Shown piece after piece: positions 28,701-39,368 of a DNA stretch of 64,000 bases. The notes under the pieces were generated by a model that was not told where the DNA came from, did no database searches, and worked only from the letters and a program-made list of their open reading frames with translations. Within the stretch, counting starts at the first letter, position 1; the number at the start of each line of letters is the position of its first letter. Source of the DNA: Kluyveromyces lactis (lineage: Eukaryota > Ascomycota > Saccharomycetes > Saccharomycetales > Saccharomycetaceae); contig NC_006040.1 in the NCBI RefSeq assembly GCF_000002515.2, positions 1,054,001 through 1,118,000 on the forward strand. The letters run 5' to 3'. The translations under genes and the position numbers were made by a program.

Positions 28701-29843
28701 AATTGTAAGAACTCTTCCAATATCGTCTATCAGACAAAGGATGTTACAGAAGAATCTAAGGACATAGCAAATTTAATCAAATCTATTCAAGATTCAAAAG
28801 TTACTCTTATTCATTGTCAAGATGTTTATAAGGGGTCGAAATATCAAAAAATTGTTCAGTTAGGCCACCACCAATCACCTTATCATGGGATGGGTAAGGA
28901 CTGGAAGAAGGCAGATATTGAGAGAATATTTTTCAAGCTAGTTACAGAAAGGATTTTGAATGAGTACTCGGTGAGTACTGGGAGAGGCTTTTTTTCCACA
29001 TATGTAAAACTGGGTCCCAGAGCTAAAGATTTGTTCAAAGGCAAATTGAAGGTGGAAATCAGATTTGTTGCAACAGAAGAAACGACAGGGTCCAACAGAT
29101 ACTCTGACAAAAACGGTAAAGAAGGACCGGCTCATAACCACTCTGCAAGAGCAATATCTGGGAGGTCTTTGACAGATAAATCAAATATGGCTGTCTTATC
29201 CACCCCCAATGTTTCGAGATCTTTTACAACAAATAGTTCTGACATTCATCCTGGTAGTGCCAAAGACCACATTAATAGATTTAGGTACAGTGAAATGGCG
29301 GATGCACGTTCTTCACCAGTACAACTTACTAATGGCGTGTCTTACGTTTCTTCCCAAGAGCAAGCACATATCACAAAATGTTTCAATTTGTTGAAGGATA
29401 TTGCCATCAATGTTTCCAGCAAGTTCAATTTTCCCAATGATACCATGTTGATTTCGGATGCTATTCTCTGGAAAGCTGCTAACAAGCTCCCTGCAGATCA
29501 AGCATCTTTTGCTAACCTAAATGGTTCAAATGATCCAGCACTGGCGAAAAGATTTAAATACTTTTCTGCTACGTTAAAGAAGTGTAAGAAGGAAAGACAT
29601 CATATTATAGTGGTATCATCTGATAAATCACTTCCAACAACGACAGAAACTGGTGATCGCTCTGAGTATTTCAATGGAAACGAAGGGATAGATGACAGTG
29701 CTGTCATTAGTCAAATAAAAGAAATAATGTTTGCGTCCTCATCAACTTCTTCTCAGAATGCTACATACTCTCAAAAGAGATCAAAACCTAAAGCGTCAGG
29801 ACGCGGTTGGAAGAAATCATGGAAGTATTCTAAACGTAAATAG
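25740..29843 (+). CDS. SGS1: RecQ-family DNA helicase Sgs1
   Basis: BLM-type 3'-5' helicase of the Sgs1-Top3-Rmi1 complex, resolving recombination intermediates and stalled forks. I start at 25740 because MVKPSHNLRREHKWLK matches the S. cerevisiae N-terminus (Top3-binding region); an in-frame ATG at 25650 adds 30 unrelated residues. The product has 1367 residues. Acidic disordered N-terminal half; helicase core with MPTGGGKS at about 617-624, VDEAHC near 725 and the arginine-finger motif QETGRAGRDG; RecQ-Ct zinc cysteines CGKNCDNC near 982; winged helix; HRDC domain about 1205-1275; basic tail. Next to GCV2 in S. cerevisiae (YMR190C-189W), here separated by a SEO1-type gene. Confidence 0.97.
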   Translation: MVKPSHNLRREHKWLKDTEAYLPDKSVLGILQKHVTAKRSATLNSGVENDLARRTGSTLDQVPRNLTSSMPVSSGAVTTAQTAVAGTWDEGSYTNTTIAVATVLDSDGDSDLELIADRPSANNSNVTSSITAQITQKTEINTNGKSTSDQDLHRLVSLLWQQSELLQEKCEILESTSLSQDNKRSKIGSFINPTLNRIKQQISAMDNLLPSLPQARAVPDLQSFPAVSRNASASISRRNSPTPHATESVNPIPSEDIDIDIPSSQTQLTQQHNSSSPKIQPSRRLRHRDPNQNYYIPTLSQMDENPHLLQESLLSKRRTTSTNNNIHHNDNDSDASAEAESEDSHFLTTMEEDQIYDNELHESDKDFVVDGNYLDYDEGPEADAEYHEEDDSNVPFEKERSSNQIIIDSSPGSSPRHLNPPSQPPLQQQTQNTSQEFQPTPQLRLLDDDDVEFLEDPISESLPQDHTVAVHSEEFEPLSDTDLEEFDAEREDQTQFDEIKELDDDLKIISEAKLDAEDVPLSFAIKKEPKSLDTQLQTELVPVPEVIEDDDFSMADLEPYMEETEKCTRENSVQPQYAWTSEMYHKLRHVFGLDSFRPNQLEAVNATLQGKDAFVLMPTGGGKSLCYQLPAIVKSGRTSGTTIVVSPLISLMQDQVEHLLAKDIKASMFSSKGTAEQRRMTFNLFMNGLLELVYISPEMIKASVQCKKAISKLYEHGKLARIVVDEAHCVSNWGHDFRPDYKELSFFKQEYPDIPMIALTATASEQVRMDIIHNLQLNNPVFLKQSFNRTNLFYQVLKKEKNSIFQMCDMIRTKFKNQTGIIYCHSKNSCEQTSALMQKNGVKCAFYHAGMDPDERFQVQQDWQADRVQVICATVAFGMGIDKPDVRFVFHFTVPRTLEGYYQETGRAGRDGNFSQCIMYYSFRDVRTIQTMIQKDKNLDMINKEKHLDKLQQVMQYCDNRTDCRRQLVLSYFNEQFDPKDCGKNCDNCKNSSNIVYQTKDVTEESKDIANLIKSIQDSKVTLIHCQDVYKGSKYQKIVQLGHHQSPYHGMGKDWKKADIERIFFKLVTERILNEYSVSTGRGFFSTYVKLGPRAKDLFKGKLKVEIRFVATEETTGSNRYSDKNGKEGPAHNHSARAISGRSLTDKSNMAVLSTPNVSRSFTTNSSDIHPGSAKDHINRFRYSEMADARSSPVQLTNGVSYVSSQEQAHITKCFNLLKDIAINVSSKFNFPNDTMLISDAILWKAANKLPADQASFANLNGSNDPALAKRFKYFSATLKKCKKERHHIIVVSSDKSLPTTTETGDRSEYFNGNEGIDDSAVISQIKEIMFASSSTSSQNATYSQKRSKPKASGRGWKKSWKYSKRK

Positions 29844-30061
29844 AAACTGAGGTCCAAATGTTTTTAAATTTCTTTATAAAACTCAATAATGCACTTCTTC
29901 TCTGTGAAAGATTGGATAAGCTTTCTACTACTATTAAAGTTTTAATTAAATGATTATGCGAGTTACATAGAGTACATTAATATATGCACAGAATTATTAG
30001 CTGTTAGAATCCAGAAATGGTTCAATAACATTTATATGATAATGAAATTCATGAAACGCTT

Positions 30062-31861
30062 TTAAGCATCTGTTTCTTCCTTTTCGTCCTTCTTTGGAGG
30101 ATAGTTCTCACCAGTCTTGGAGTTGTAAAGGATAATACCGTTCGCTTTAGCATTTCTTCTTTCATCACGTTTGTAGAAGTACAACACAACGAAGGTCCAT
30201 GCAGATAAACAGAAGGCTGCTACAGCGGTCCAAGTAAAACCCTTTAGATACCTTGGAGCCTCGACAGTCTTCCATACAAGCACTGAGATCCACGCTGTTG
30301 ATGTTTGTGCAAGCATATTCATCACAACCAAGATAACAGCTCTTGCTTGAGCATCACGACGACAAATATCGTTTTGCCACGAGTATAAAACAGGGGCCAT
30401 AGCCCAACCAAAGTATTGTAACATGAATGCGAACCATTTCGCACCTTCTGGTACGTTCCAAGCAGCAAGAATCACATTTCCGATGAAATTAAACACTTGG
30501 GTTACAATGATAGCACCCCATCTGGTATGACCTTTATCGGCTAATAATGATGTCAAAAATAAGTAAACCATACCTAGACCTGGAGTAATCATTGAGAATT
30601 GATTCTTCTTTTCGATAGATAATCTAGTTGAGCCATCGCTATTTTTCAATGAATTTAACCACAATAAAAAGGCACCGGAAGAACCGTTGTTATTGTTCCA
30701 GCAGAAGATGTTCCATAGGGTTAGAACATAAATTTTCCAGTCGAAGATGATTCTCTTCCAGACTTCCTTGTCGAAGAATTTGTTATGGAAATCAGACTTT
30801 TCAGTGTTGTTTTCTCTTAATCTCTTTCTGGCCAATCTGATCTCATCATCGGTTAAAAATATGGAGTAACAGTTGTATGGATCACCAGGTAGCATATAGA
30901 AACCCAATAGACCAACGGCGACTGAGATAACCGCATCGATGATGAAATTCCATCTCCAACCGGATTTACCATGCAATCCATTCATGGTAGCATGAACGGC
31001 AGAAATGATACCACCAGAAGAGAGAACACCAGCGTACTGACCAAAATAATAGAATGCTGAACGTCTGACCATTTCATCGTGTTTGTAGAAACAACCGAAC
31101 AAGTATTGGTAAGCCAAATAAGATGGGGCTTCAAAAGCACCAATGAAGAATCTGATAGCCTTTAAATGTGGCACAGTATCAACGTAAGCTGCACCTAAAG
31201 TTAACAATGACCAACAAATATCTAGGCCCGGCAATACGTAGTTCAATGGCACTTTGTTCAAGATAAAGATGAAAGGGATTTGGAAGATAATGTTACCAAC
31301 CGTGTACATAACTTGAGTATTCACCAAATCGTTACCTTTGAATCCAATTTCTTCCTTCATACCTGAAACGTAAGCGTTATTCAAATTAACGGTGTCCAAA
31401 TATTTAACCCAGTATGCAATCATGGAGTAAAATGCCAAAAGAACGTCCAACTTGAGCAATAATTTCTTTTCCTGTGTAGACATATCTGGAGCAAACCAGT
31501 TGTACCACTTCCAGTTGTCATTTTGTTTCTTGTTAATACGGTACTCTTGTTCATCGAAAAACTTCCACCATTTCCTGTTAGCTTCGTCTCTGTACTCGTA
31601 TTCAGTATCATCATCGGATGTTACCTCGAATGTATCCGATTGAGATGATTTCTTTCCAGACTCTACAAGCTCCGATCCAGTAGTCACAGAAAGACCAGCA
31701 TCTGATTCTGCTGTATTGGCTATTTCCGGAACATCTTCCTCGTCGTCCTCGACTATTCTTCTAACAGGTATAAACCCCCATTTCAATCTCTTGTATGGAT
31801 CGATGAGCAACTCTTGGGTTAAACTCTTAACGTTTGGGGTACTTACCATTGTCGTTCTCAC
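30062..31861 (-). CDS. SEO1: Seo1-type permease, allantoate permease family
   Basis: Plasma-membrane major facilitator of the Dal5/allantoate permease family; 599 residues. The match to S. cerevisiae Seo1 is close along the whole length: [15 protein letters not shown] near the N-terminus, [25 protein letters not shown] at about 88-112, [61 protein letters not shown] and a C-terminal [12 protein letters not shown]. Seo1 mutants resist ethionine sulfoxide, so uptake of methionine sulfoxide analogues is suggested. Start may be Met5 (31849). It interrupts the SGS1-GCV2 pair; SEO1 is subtelomeric (YAL067C) in S. cerevisiae. TATATATA lies about 100 bp upstream. Confidence 0.93.
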   Translation of the reverse strand: MRTTMVSTPNVKSLTQELLIDPYKRLKWGFIPVRRIVEDDEEDVPEIANTAESDAGLSVTTGSELVESGKKSSQSDTFEVTSDDDTEYEYRDEANRKWWKFFDEQEYRINKKQNDNWKWYNWFAPDMSTQEKKLLLKLDVLLAFYSMIAYWVKYLDTVNLNNAYVSGMKEEIGFKGNDLVNTQVMYTVGNIIFQIPFIFILNKVPLNYVLPGLDICWSLLTLGAAYVDTVPHLKAIRFFIGAFEAPSYLAYQYLFGCFYKHDEMVRRSAFYYFGQYAGVLSSGGIISAVHATMNGLHGKSGWRWNFIIDAVISVAVGLLGFYMLPGDPYNCYSIFLTDDEIRLARKRLRENNTEKSDFHNKFFDKEVWKRIIFDWKIYVLTLWNIFCWNNNNGSSGAFLLWLNSLKNSDGSTRLSIEKKNQFSMITPGLGMVYLFLTSLLADKGHTRWGAIIVTQVFNFIGNVILAAWNVPEGAKWFAFMLQYFGWAMAPVLYSWQNDICRRDAQARAVILVVMNMLAQTSTAWISVLVWKTVEAPRYLKGFTWTAVAAFCLSAWTFVVLYFYKRDERRNAKANGIILYNSKTGENYPPKKDEKEETDA

Positions 31862-32913
31862 CTTAATCTTTTGTTCACTTTATTTCAGATACCAACTGTC
31901 ATAACACTAACACAAACGGGCAGCAAGAGTCCGCAACTCATCTCAAGAACGGTGCTCCTATATATATACCACGCACCTAATCATGGATAAGACTCATTCT
32001 TGGACTCATACTCATACTCATAATTTTACTCATCCTTGTGTTAAAAGTGTGTTTGTCTTCTCATCTCTTGAAGTCTTCACACTTCTCATTTCCGATACAT
32101 AACTAACGCGCTTTTACAACCTAAAATCAAAAAGGTTCATAGCACAGAACGCTGTCTGTGCGGTTACTCACACACGTTCAGAAAGCCACACTACCCTTTT
32201 TCCCACACTTATAATATATACCTTAACTTGCATATCCACTTCTTACCGACTTGACCGACTGCTAATACCGTGGAACTTTCATATTCGAAAGTAGCATCTA
32301 AGTAAATTATGTAGCAGTCCAACCACTTTGCTGGTGGCCCAAGTTACATTGTGTCAGGTAATGGAAAAGGCACTACGGACATGCCTTGGCAGGCTTCTTT
32401 CTGCCATCTCATCTCATCGCTTCTAGCAACTGCAACAAAAATTTTTCACTTCGTCTCGAAAGCAATTCCGGAATTGCCTCGAAGCCATGGGAAATGGCCT
32501 CAAAAAGAAACTCCGATGGGCACTTAAGGTTGTACTTAGGTGGTAGTAAGCCATGGTACAATCCAAGATTTGTGTGGGTTGGGCACATCGCCACGCATAC
32601 GAGCCCGAGATCGAAGTGGGTTTAGAGTTTTGACGCCACAAAAAGCTGTGTAAGATGCGACCGGAATATATAACCGGTTTTGTATGAGATGATCAACCAG
32701 GCAAATAACGGTAACAGGGTAGCTATCGCGGAATCGTCGAGGTACAAGCGATAGGATAGGAATCTGATTCCAGCTTAAAGTGTCACAGTTTTTGTATTTT
32801 CTTTGGCGTTAATGTGGTGGCATTTACTGTGTATTATGTTGTATTATATCATACCTACTAGAAAATTATAAACTAATAAACTATGGATGGGTAGAAGATT
32901 TGGCAGCCGTGCT
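31862..32913. other. SEO1 promoter and GCV2 3' flank
   Basis: 1.05 kb. Near SEO1 are a TATATATA box (31959-31966) and repeated ACTCAT units (31991-32034). The middle and right parts hold no convincing gene; short frames around 32386-32640 lack codon character or known homology. No tRNA seen. Confidence 0.45.
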
Positions 32914-35900
32914 TCACTCGCTGGCTACTTCTTCTACGGATGGACATGTGCACATCAAGTGTGTGTCACCGTAAGTGTCGTCTAGACGAGCCACTGGTGG
33001 CCAGAATTTGTTGTATTTCAAGTATGGTAACGGATAGACTGCCTGTTCTCTTGTGTAGCCTCTGGAGCTCCAATCATCACTTGAAACCACATCTTCTAAA
33101 GAATGTGGGGAATTCTTTAATACTTGACCTTGTGGATCGCCCTTGATGAATAGATCTATCTCTTTCTTGATTGAGATCATCGCGTCGATGAACCTTTCCA
33201 GTTCTTCTAAGTTTTCTGATTCTGTTGGTTCTACCATTAGTGTTCCAGGAACTGGGAACGCTAGTGTTGGGGCGTGGAACCCGTAGTCCTGTAGTCTCTT
33301 GGCCACATCGATAGCTTCGACGCCTTGATCCTTGTAAGCTCTTAGGTCGATGATAAACTCGTGACCGCAGTGTGTGAGATCCTCAGTTTCAGTTGTAGAA
33401 CCCTTTTCTCCAACGAATAGAATATTGTAGTGTGGTCTCAAACGGGACATCATGTAGTTAGCGTTCAACATCGCAATCACTGAGGAAAATGGTAGTCCCT
33501 TGGAGCCCATCATCTTGATGTAGGCATATGAAATTGGAAGAATTGATGCACTTCCGTATGGTGCCGAAGAGACGGAGGCGATAGATTTATCAGAACCGAC
33601 ACCGGTTATCATGGGTACCACGTCGTGAGCAGGCAAGTATGGAGCCAAGTGTGATTGTACACAAATTGGGCCCATACCAGGACCACCACCACCGTGTGGG
33701 ATAGAGAATGTCTTATGTAAGTTCAAATGGCACACGTCAGCGTTCAAGTCACCAGGAGAGGTTAATCCCACCTGAGCATTCATGTTGGCACCATCCAAAT
33801 ACACTTGTCCACCATTTTCATGAACCAAGTCGATGGCGGTTCTGACACCAGGCTCGAATAACCCGTAAGTTGATGGATATGTAATCATAATGGCGGCTAA
33901 ATTGTCTTTGTGTTTTTCGGCTTTAGCCTTCAAATCAACGAGGTCCAGAGATCCGTTCTTCAGACAGTTAACTGGGATCACCTTCAAACCACACATAGCA
34001 GCAGAGGCGGGGTTTGTACCATGTGCAGAGACAGGGATCAAACATATGTTACGGTGGGTTTCTCCGCGGTCTTCGAAGTATCTTCTGATGACTCTAAGAC
34101 CAGCGTATTCACCTTGAGCTCCAGAGTTTGGTTGTAATGAAACTTCATCGAATCCGGTAATAGATGCAAGATCTTTTTCCAAGTTTTTGATCAAAACCTC
34201 GTATCCTTCCACTTGATCCCTTGGTTGGAATGGATGGATATTGGCAAACTGTGGCCAGGTGATTGGAATCATCTCGACAGTTGCATTCAACTTCATGGTA
34301 CATGATCCAAGTGGGATCATTGAGTTTGCCAAAGATAAATCACGGGATTGTAGACGGTGTAAGTATCTTAGCATTGCTGTCTCAGAATGATGAGTGTTGA
34401 ACACCTCATTGGACAAGATTTCATCTTGACGGGTCAATTCTTGCGGGAACTCTGGAAGTGCTACTGGCAATTCATTGGCGTTGCATCCGAATAATTCGAG
34501 TAGGGCGATCAAATCATCTTTGGTGACAGTTTCGTCAAGAGATAATGAAACGGTTTCATTATTGACTTGGTATAAATTGATTTGATATTTGTCGACCGCA
34601 GTCTTTATGAAATCTTGTGCGGAGATTCCGTTTAACTCAACAGTCAAAGTATCAAACCACGATTTGTTCAACAAAGTATGGTTTGAAGATGATAACCCAT
34701 TGGCCAATACGGTTGTGAATCCGTAAACTCTGCCAGCAATTTCTTTTAGACCTTGTGGGCCATGGTAAACACAGTAGTTTGCAGCAATATTAGCCAAGAG
34801 CGCTTGTGCAGTACAAATATTTGAAGTAGCCTTATCACGCTTGATGTGTTGCTCTCTGGTTTGTAATGCGAGACGTAAAGCAGGTTTACCCAAACGATCC
34901 TTGGAAACACCAACGATTCTCCCTGGGATCTTTCTGTTCAACTTCTCAATAACAGAGAAGAATGCAGCGTGTGGGCCACCATAACCGAATGGTACCCCGA
35001 ATCTTTGCGATGATCCAAGAACAATATCAGCACCAAATTGAGCAGGGGGTTTCAAAAGAGTCAAAGCCAAAAGATCGGATGCCACGGCAAACAAACCCTT
35101 AGATTGGTGTACTATATCTGCCAACTTGGCTAGTGTCTCACCAGGGATGATATTACCCTCTGTATCTGGATATTGAACCAAACAACCGGAGACATCTTTA
35201 TCAGATGATAGAACGGACCAAGTCGATTCATCCAATGGATCAACTTCAACCAACTTGATCCCGAAAGGTTCGGTTCTTGTCTTAAGCACAGACTTCGTCT
35301 GTTTATGCAATCTCTTATCTATAACGTAAGTGAGTTTCTTCTTCTTGGCAACGTTGAAAGATAACAGCATCGCTTCACCAGCAGCTGTACCCTCATCCAA
35401 CAACGACGCATTGGCCACCGGTAACCCAGTCAAATCTGACACCACAGTCTGGTAATTCAAAAGCGATTCCAATCTGCCCTGTGAGATCTCAGGCTGGTAC
35501 GGAGTATAAGAAGTGTACCATTCCGGACATTCCAATAGATTCCTCTGAATCACTGGTGGTAACACTGTACCGTAATACCCTTTCCCAATGAAATTCCTGA
35601 CCTTGTGGTTATTCTTATTGGCAAGTTCTTCCAAATGTTTCAACATCTGTTGTTCTGTAAACCCATTCTCTGGCGAATTAAGTTCCAACGGACGTTTCAC
35701 AAGAATGTTTTCAGGCACAACACCGTTGATAAACTGATCTAAATCAGTGTAACCCAACTGTTTCAACATTTGATCCACATTGGAAGGAGATGGTCCCAAA
35801 TGGCGTCTCTGGAACGTATCCAATGGCTCATAAGCGTCTGGTCCATTTTTCTTAGCCTCGTAAATCTTACCGTACTGATTCGATGACACATTGCATTTCG

Positions 35901-36000
35901 TTGAAACAAAACGGTATCCTAAAGCTGGAGTTAGCCCCAATGGAACTCTAGTTCTGGCAAACTGTCTTACAACGGTAACCGAAGATCTATACTTTAACAT
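32914..36000 (-). CDS. GCV2: Glycine decarboxylase P subunit, mitochondrial
   Basis: PLP-dependent P protein of the glycine cleavage system in the mitochondrial matrix; decarboxylates glycine and passes the aminomethyl group to the H protein. 1028 residues (1034 in S. cerevisiae), both halves of the duplicated aminotransferase fold present. The N-terminus [22 protein letters not shown] is a presequence. Motifs: [15 protein letters not shown], the PLP-lysine motif [17 protein letters not shown] near residue 760 and the C-terminal [19 protein letters not shown] element lies about 370 bp upstream. Confidence 0.97.
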   Translation of the reverse strand: MLKYRSSVTVVRQFARTRVPLGLTPALGYRFVSTKCNVSSNQYGKIYEAKKNGPDAYEPLDTFQRRHLGPSPSNVDQMLKQLGYTDLDQFINGVVPENILVKRPLELNSPENGFTEQQMLKHLEELANKNNHKVRNFIGKGYYGTVLPPVIQRNLLECPEWYTSYTPYQPEISQGRLESLLNYQTVVSDLTGLPVANASLLDEGTAAGEAMLLSFNVAKKKKLTYVIDKRLHKQTKSVLKTRTEPFGIKLVEVDPLDESTWSVLSSDKDVSGCLVQYPDTEGNIIPGETLAKLADIVHQSKGLFAVASDLLALTLLKPPAQFGADIVLGSSQRFGVPFGYGGPHAAFFSVIEKLNRKIPGRIVGVSKDRLGKPALRLALQTREQHIKRDKATSNICTAQALLANIAANYCVYHGPQGLKEIAGRVYGFTTVLANGLSSSNHTLLNKSWFDTLTVELNGISAQDFIKTAVDKYQINLYQVNNETVSLSLDETVTKDDLIALLELFGCNANELPVALPEFPQELTRQDEILSNEVFNTHHSETAMLRYLHRLQSRDLSLANSMIPLGSCTMKLNATVEMIPITWPQFANIHPFQPRDQVEGYEVLIKNLEKDLASITGFDEVSLQPNSGAQGEYAGLRVIRRYFEDRGETHRNICLIPVSAHGTNPASAAMCGLKVIPVNCLKNGSLDLVDLKAKAEKHKDNLAAIMITYPSTYGLFEPGVRTAIDLVHENGGQVYLDGANMNAQVGLTSPGDLNADVCHLNLHKTFSIPHGGGGPGMGPICVQSHLAPYLPAHDVVPMITGVGSDKSIASVSSAPYGSASILPISYAYIKMMGSKGLPFSSVIAMLNANYMMSRLRPHYNILFVGEKGSTTETEDLTHCGHEFIIDLRAYKDQGVEAIDVAKRLQDYGFHAPTLAFPVPGTLMVEPTESENLEELERFIDAMISIKKEIDLFIKGDPQGQVLKNSPHSLEDVVSSDDWSSRGYTREQAVYPLPYLKYNKFWPPVARLDDTYGDTHLMCTCPSVEEVASE

Positions 36001-36427
36001 TGGATAAATCTACTATTCTAAAGCTCTGTCAAACTTTGCCTTATCTTGCCTTCCTCGACTATTTGAATTCCCTTATGACAGCTGACAATAGATGCAAAGC
36101 AGAATATGGGAAAGTACAGAACGATAAAGTATCAGAATATACAAGTTTATACAATTGTGGTGAGCAGAAGGTTAACTAAGATCAACGAATGACCTTTAAT
36201 ACATGTGCAAAACCTCGTTCAAGTTCTTAGATAACCATATCTCATCGATTCGGCTGCCGATGGCCTTTATCCTGTGGTTTTGACTTGGCGAAGGGTCTGA
36301 TCTTCGGGTCAAGTGCGCTTTTCAAGTCAGAAAACGTGTCGAGCAGAGTCAGAAATCGGGGAGGATGTCACGTGATTTCATTCATTACACTAAAGTACTA
36401 TATAAAACGCTGAGCATTATTTACGTA
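36001..36427. promoter_or_regulatory. GCV2 promoter with Cbf1-type sites
   Basis: 427-bp gap. TCACGTGA at 36368-36375 is a Cbf1/CDEI-type octamer. A second CACGTG at 36429-36434 overlaps the stop codon of the neighbouring WD-repeat gene. TATATAAA is at about 36399. Motif only. Confidence 0.5.
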
Positions 36428-37909
36428 TCACGTGTTCAAGTTGATCGCCGTGAAGGTCTTACCGTTAACGGTACCTACATGGGTACCAGAAGGGTTGAGG
36501 ACCAGGTTGTTTGCCTCGGTTTCCGTGGTGTATGCCATCTGTGGTGTGTCTACAGTATGTACGACGTTTTGGTTGTTCCATCTCGCGGTGTTGGACGAGG
36601 TTTGCCCCAGTAGAGCGCTTGTATCCCAGTACAGAACTTGGCAATCGTCTCCACAGGAGACAAGGACTCCGGATTTCTTTGGATGCCATTGTACTTGGTT
36701 AACAGGTCCAATGTGGCCCTCGAGGGTAAGCAATGGGGTTCCAGGGTATCTCATGTCTAGTACGATGATGGCGTTACTGTCCTGTGCGACGGTGACGATG
36801 ACGTTTGGATCGAAAGGATTTGGTTCGAGGCGCACCAACGCGTTGGAGTGTGGTTCTGGGTCCATTTGGTCTACTGTATCCTGGGAATTGCCATGTGGTA
36901 TGAGTGTGCTAGTGCCCGAGGTACCTGATGTACCTGATGCGGAAGTGTTGGCAGTACCGCTGGCACTGCCAGCGGTACTGCCAGTATTTGCAGTAACTTT
37001 CGTGGTTGCGTTTTTGTTTGGACCATCTGCTGCTGCTGCTCCACCACCGCTGGAGCCGCGTGAAGTCTCGTTCCCGTGATCGTACACGATGGTACTGTGT
37101 GCCAGTGATCTGAGGTCAAACACTCTGACGGATCCATCACCACCGCAGCTGGCAAACAACTGCGTCGATTGTGCCAAGAATTTCACGTCGAACACTTCGC
37201 TATCATGTGCAATCAATTGCGTCTTTACGTAGTTGGTAGAGTTCGAAAGATCCCATACGGTACACGTCGTGTCGATGCTACACGATAATAGTAGGTTAGG
37301 GGAGATGGGACTCCAATGGAACGATGTGACGGGTGGGAGTTGGCCCAACGTGACAGTATCCTTTTGAGACGCAGAACTAGGGTGTTTCCCGTATTTGTAT
37401 AAAGAAAGGTTGATCTGTTCCTGTAAACTGCCATCCAACGACCATATCCTTAGGGAATCCGAGCATGTTGCTAGTCTTGTATTGTTTTGAGGCATCCATT
37501 GGATCCTGGATATAGGATAAACCACGTTAGCAACGTTGGTACATTCCCATGTAGAATAATCGTTCGATCCGTTGATGATCTCTATTCTATTGTAGGAATC
37601 TTCCTTATATGTCCCCAGGGCACATTGATCGTTCTGATTCCAAGAAAGCGCGAAAAGTGGAGCGCTGGACTGGTACTGACATGTCGTTACCGTTTTTAGC
37701 TTGTCCAATGTATAGTTACTATTCCCACTCCCCAGTCCCAACTGTTGCTGTTGCTGCTGTTGCTGCCCATGTTGTAACTGTTGAGAATGGCCTTGGTTTG
37801 GTCGCTGGTAGAAATTAACTCCGTTGTTCCCTACATTGTCTAACAGGTTCAGTTGCCTTTGATAGCTTCCAAATGAGATACTGGACCTTTTACTATTTCG
37901 ATAATCCAT
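36428..37909 (-). CDS. WD-repeat protein, YPL247C orthologue (DCAF7/HAN11 type)
   Basis: 493-residue beta-propeller of the DCAF7/TTG1 scaffold group, orthologue of S. cerevisiae YPL247C, whose function is not well defined; relatives bind DYRK kinases and CUL4 ligases. A Gln/His/Asn-rich N-terminus with poly-Gln precedes at least five WD-type repeats, e.g. TCTVWDLSNS, SCGGDGSVRVFDLRS, ITVVLDMR-like NAIIVLDMRYPG and SCGDDCQVLYWDTS. Between two blades is a Ser/Thr/Gly/Ala insert (about 285-345), whose DNA contains a 35-bp perfect inverted repeat. Gene order GAL4-YPL247C-RBD2 supports orthology. Confidence 0.93.
   Translation of the reverse strand: MDYRNSKRSSISFGSYQRQLNLLDNVGNNGVNFYQRPNQGHSQQLQHGQQQQQQQQLGLGSGNSNYTLDKLKTVTTCQYQSSAPLFALSWNQNDQCALGTYKEDSYNRIEIINGSNDYSTWECTNVANVVYPISRIQWMPQNNTRLATCSDSLRIWSLDGSLQEQINLSLYKYGKHPSSASQKDTVTLGQLPPVTSFHWSPISPNLLLSCSIDTTCTVWDLSNSTNYVKTQLIAHDSEVFDVKFLAQSTQLFASCGGDGSVRVFDLRSLAHSTIVYDHGNETSRGSSGGGAAAADGPNKNATTKVTANTGSTAGSASGTANTSASGTSGTSGTSTLIPHGNSQDTVDQMDPEPHSNALVRLEPNPFDPNVIVTVAQDSNAIIVLDMRYPGTPLLTLEGHIGPVNQVQWHPKKSGVLVSCGDDCQVLYWDTSALLGQTSSNTARWNNQNVVHTVDTPQMAYTTETEANNLVLNPSGTHVGTVNGKTFTAINLNT
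36949..36983. repeat. 35-bp perfect inverted repeat inside the WD-repeat gene
   Basis: 17-bp perfect arms TGGCAGTACCGCTGGCA/TGCCAGCGGTACTGCCA around a single C. Its centre TGGCACTGCCA is the reverse complement of the 11-bp palindrome at 3685-3695 in COX24. It codes for part of the Gly/Ser/Thr/Ala linker. Confidence 0.93.
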
Positions 37910-38470
37910 GATTAATGGCTAGTTTTCCTTGAAAAATCTTTGAAATAGAAATCCTCTGTAATTTAAATGTATATCGCAGTGTTTTGATTGGTCTTTCTGG
38001 TATCGTAGACCCCTTCAAACCCCTTCTCTCGGTTAGTTTCGATATTTAAGGTCATGTGAAGATTCTAAAACAGACCAATCCTTTAATTTTTATGGCCAGA
38101 ATGTTAAGCCGTTTGCCATTCTCAAGAGCAACAGGAACATGAAAAAGGGACATTTAGCGTCCCACATTGCCTTATAACATTCTAATCTACCCACGGACGT
38201 TTCAAACTGGGCCAAGTGTGCTAAGAAGTAGTTTAGTTCTATAAAACCCAAGACTAACCTCATACCTCCATATTCTTGGTGAAGAACTAAATCACGTGAT
38301 CTATCATTAGAAACGGTGGTGATCTTTCCAACATCAAAAAATTTTAAAGCCTTGAGGCCATGAACGGTTAGGTCGATGCTGTTAAAAGAACAATAGAGCA
38401 GTCTAGTTAGCTCTGTGTCAATTGGTTCGTCGATACCACTATCCAAGAATAAATTAGCCCACCTTCAACC
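37910..38470. promoter_or_regulatory. YPL247C-orthologue/MRPS17 divergent promoter
   Basis: 561 bp between two divergent starts. TCACGTGA at 38292-38299 is a Cbf1-type octamer about 175 bp upstream of MRPS17. A 118-codon minus-strand frame spans 38090-38446, but I found no support for it. Confidence 0.5.
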
Positions 38471-39169
38471 ATGGCTCGTCAAAATTTTATTGGGATGGTC
38501 ATCTCCCAAGGGAAGATGCAGAAGACTGTGAAAGTTCGTGTTGAGACCAAAGTTTTCGATAAGAGAATCAACAAAGAGTTGTTCCATAGGAAGGATTATT
38601 TGGTTCATGATGAATCTGAGGTTTCTCGTGAAGGGGATTTAGTACGTATTGAAGCTACGAGACCTTTGTCCAAGAGAAAGTTTTTTTCCGTTGCTGAAAT
38701 TATCAGAAATAAAGGTCAACAATTTGCTTTATTCCAAGAACAGGCCAAGATCAACGTTGCCAGCGAGGAAAACGAGAAGACTAAGGCCTTTTTAGAAAGG
38801 AGAGAACGTAAACAGGGTGTGGAATCGACACTTTTGAATGATGTTCGTGTATTACAGAAGGCTTATACAGATGGTACCGAGGATTCTGCCGCAGTTAAAG
38901 AGATTAAGAGCCGTTACGGAATTGATAAGTTTAGTCCGGAATCCTTGAAGCAAATATTACAGTTGGATATTCTCAAGATTGAAACCCAAGTGAAACAACA
39001 GCAGCAGAAGATCGATGCTATTACAGAAAAATTGGCAGAGTATACCAAGAACGAATCCTTGGCTAATGAATTTTTACTATCGAAAGGTTTGGAGAATCCT
39101 CAACTGTTGAAGAAGAATATCAAGAAGAACATCTTGAGAAAGCACATACTCGAGGAACTCAACGTATGA
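38471..39169 (+). CDS. MRPS17: Mitochondrial ribosomal protein uS17m (Mrps17)
   Basis: Small-subunit mitoribosomal protein. 232 residues (237 in S. cerevisiae, YMR188C). The uS17 OB-fold is N-terminal: [23 protein letters not shown] at 8-30, then DYLVHDE and [19 protein letters not shown] long coiled-coil C-terminal extension (about 90-232) is typical of fungal members. The protein seems to lack a cleavable presequence, its Met being directly before the conserved core. It lies between the orthologues of YPL247C and YPL246C, a clear case of interleaved synteny. Confidence 0.95.
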   Translation: MARQNFIGMVISQGKMQKTVKVRVETKVFDKRINKELFHRKDYLVHDESEVSREGDLVRIEATRPLSKRKFFSVAEIIRNKGQQFALFQEQAKINVASEENEKTKAFLERRERKQGVESTLLNDVRVLQKAYTDGTEDSAAVKEIKSRYGIDKFSPESLKQILQLDILKIETQVKQQQQKIDAITEKLAEYTKNESLANEFLLSKGLENPQLLKKNIKKNILRKHILEELNV

Positions 39170-39368
39170 GAGAAAAAGAGGAATGACAGAAAATAATTAA
39201 AAAGGATGTTTCCCTATGTATATAGAATGAATATAATTCTCCCCGCCGCATCGAAGTAACACGCATGTAAATATAATTATCAATATTTCAAAAGTTGGGT
39301 TTGAAGAAAAAGAAGAAGAACAGCAGATGATTTAAATCTCTAGTATCTAATTTCTGAGGATTCACATT

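Noticed and set aside
36432-37079. 215-codon plus-strand frame opposite the WD-repeat gene
   Set aside because: Antisense to a well supported WD-repeat gene; no domain of its own.
38090-38446. 118-codon minus-strand frame between the YPL247C orthologue and MRPS17
   Set aside because: It would start only 24 bp from the divergent MRPS17 ATG and fills what should be a promoter with a Cbf1-type site. I recognise no family and S. cerevisiae has no gene at the place. A conserved frame in sister species would revive it.
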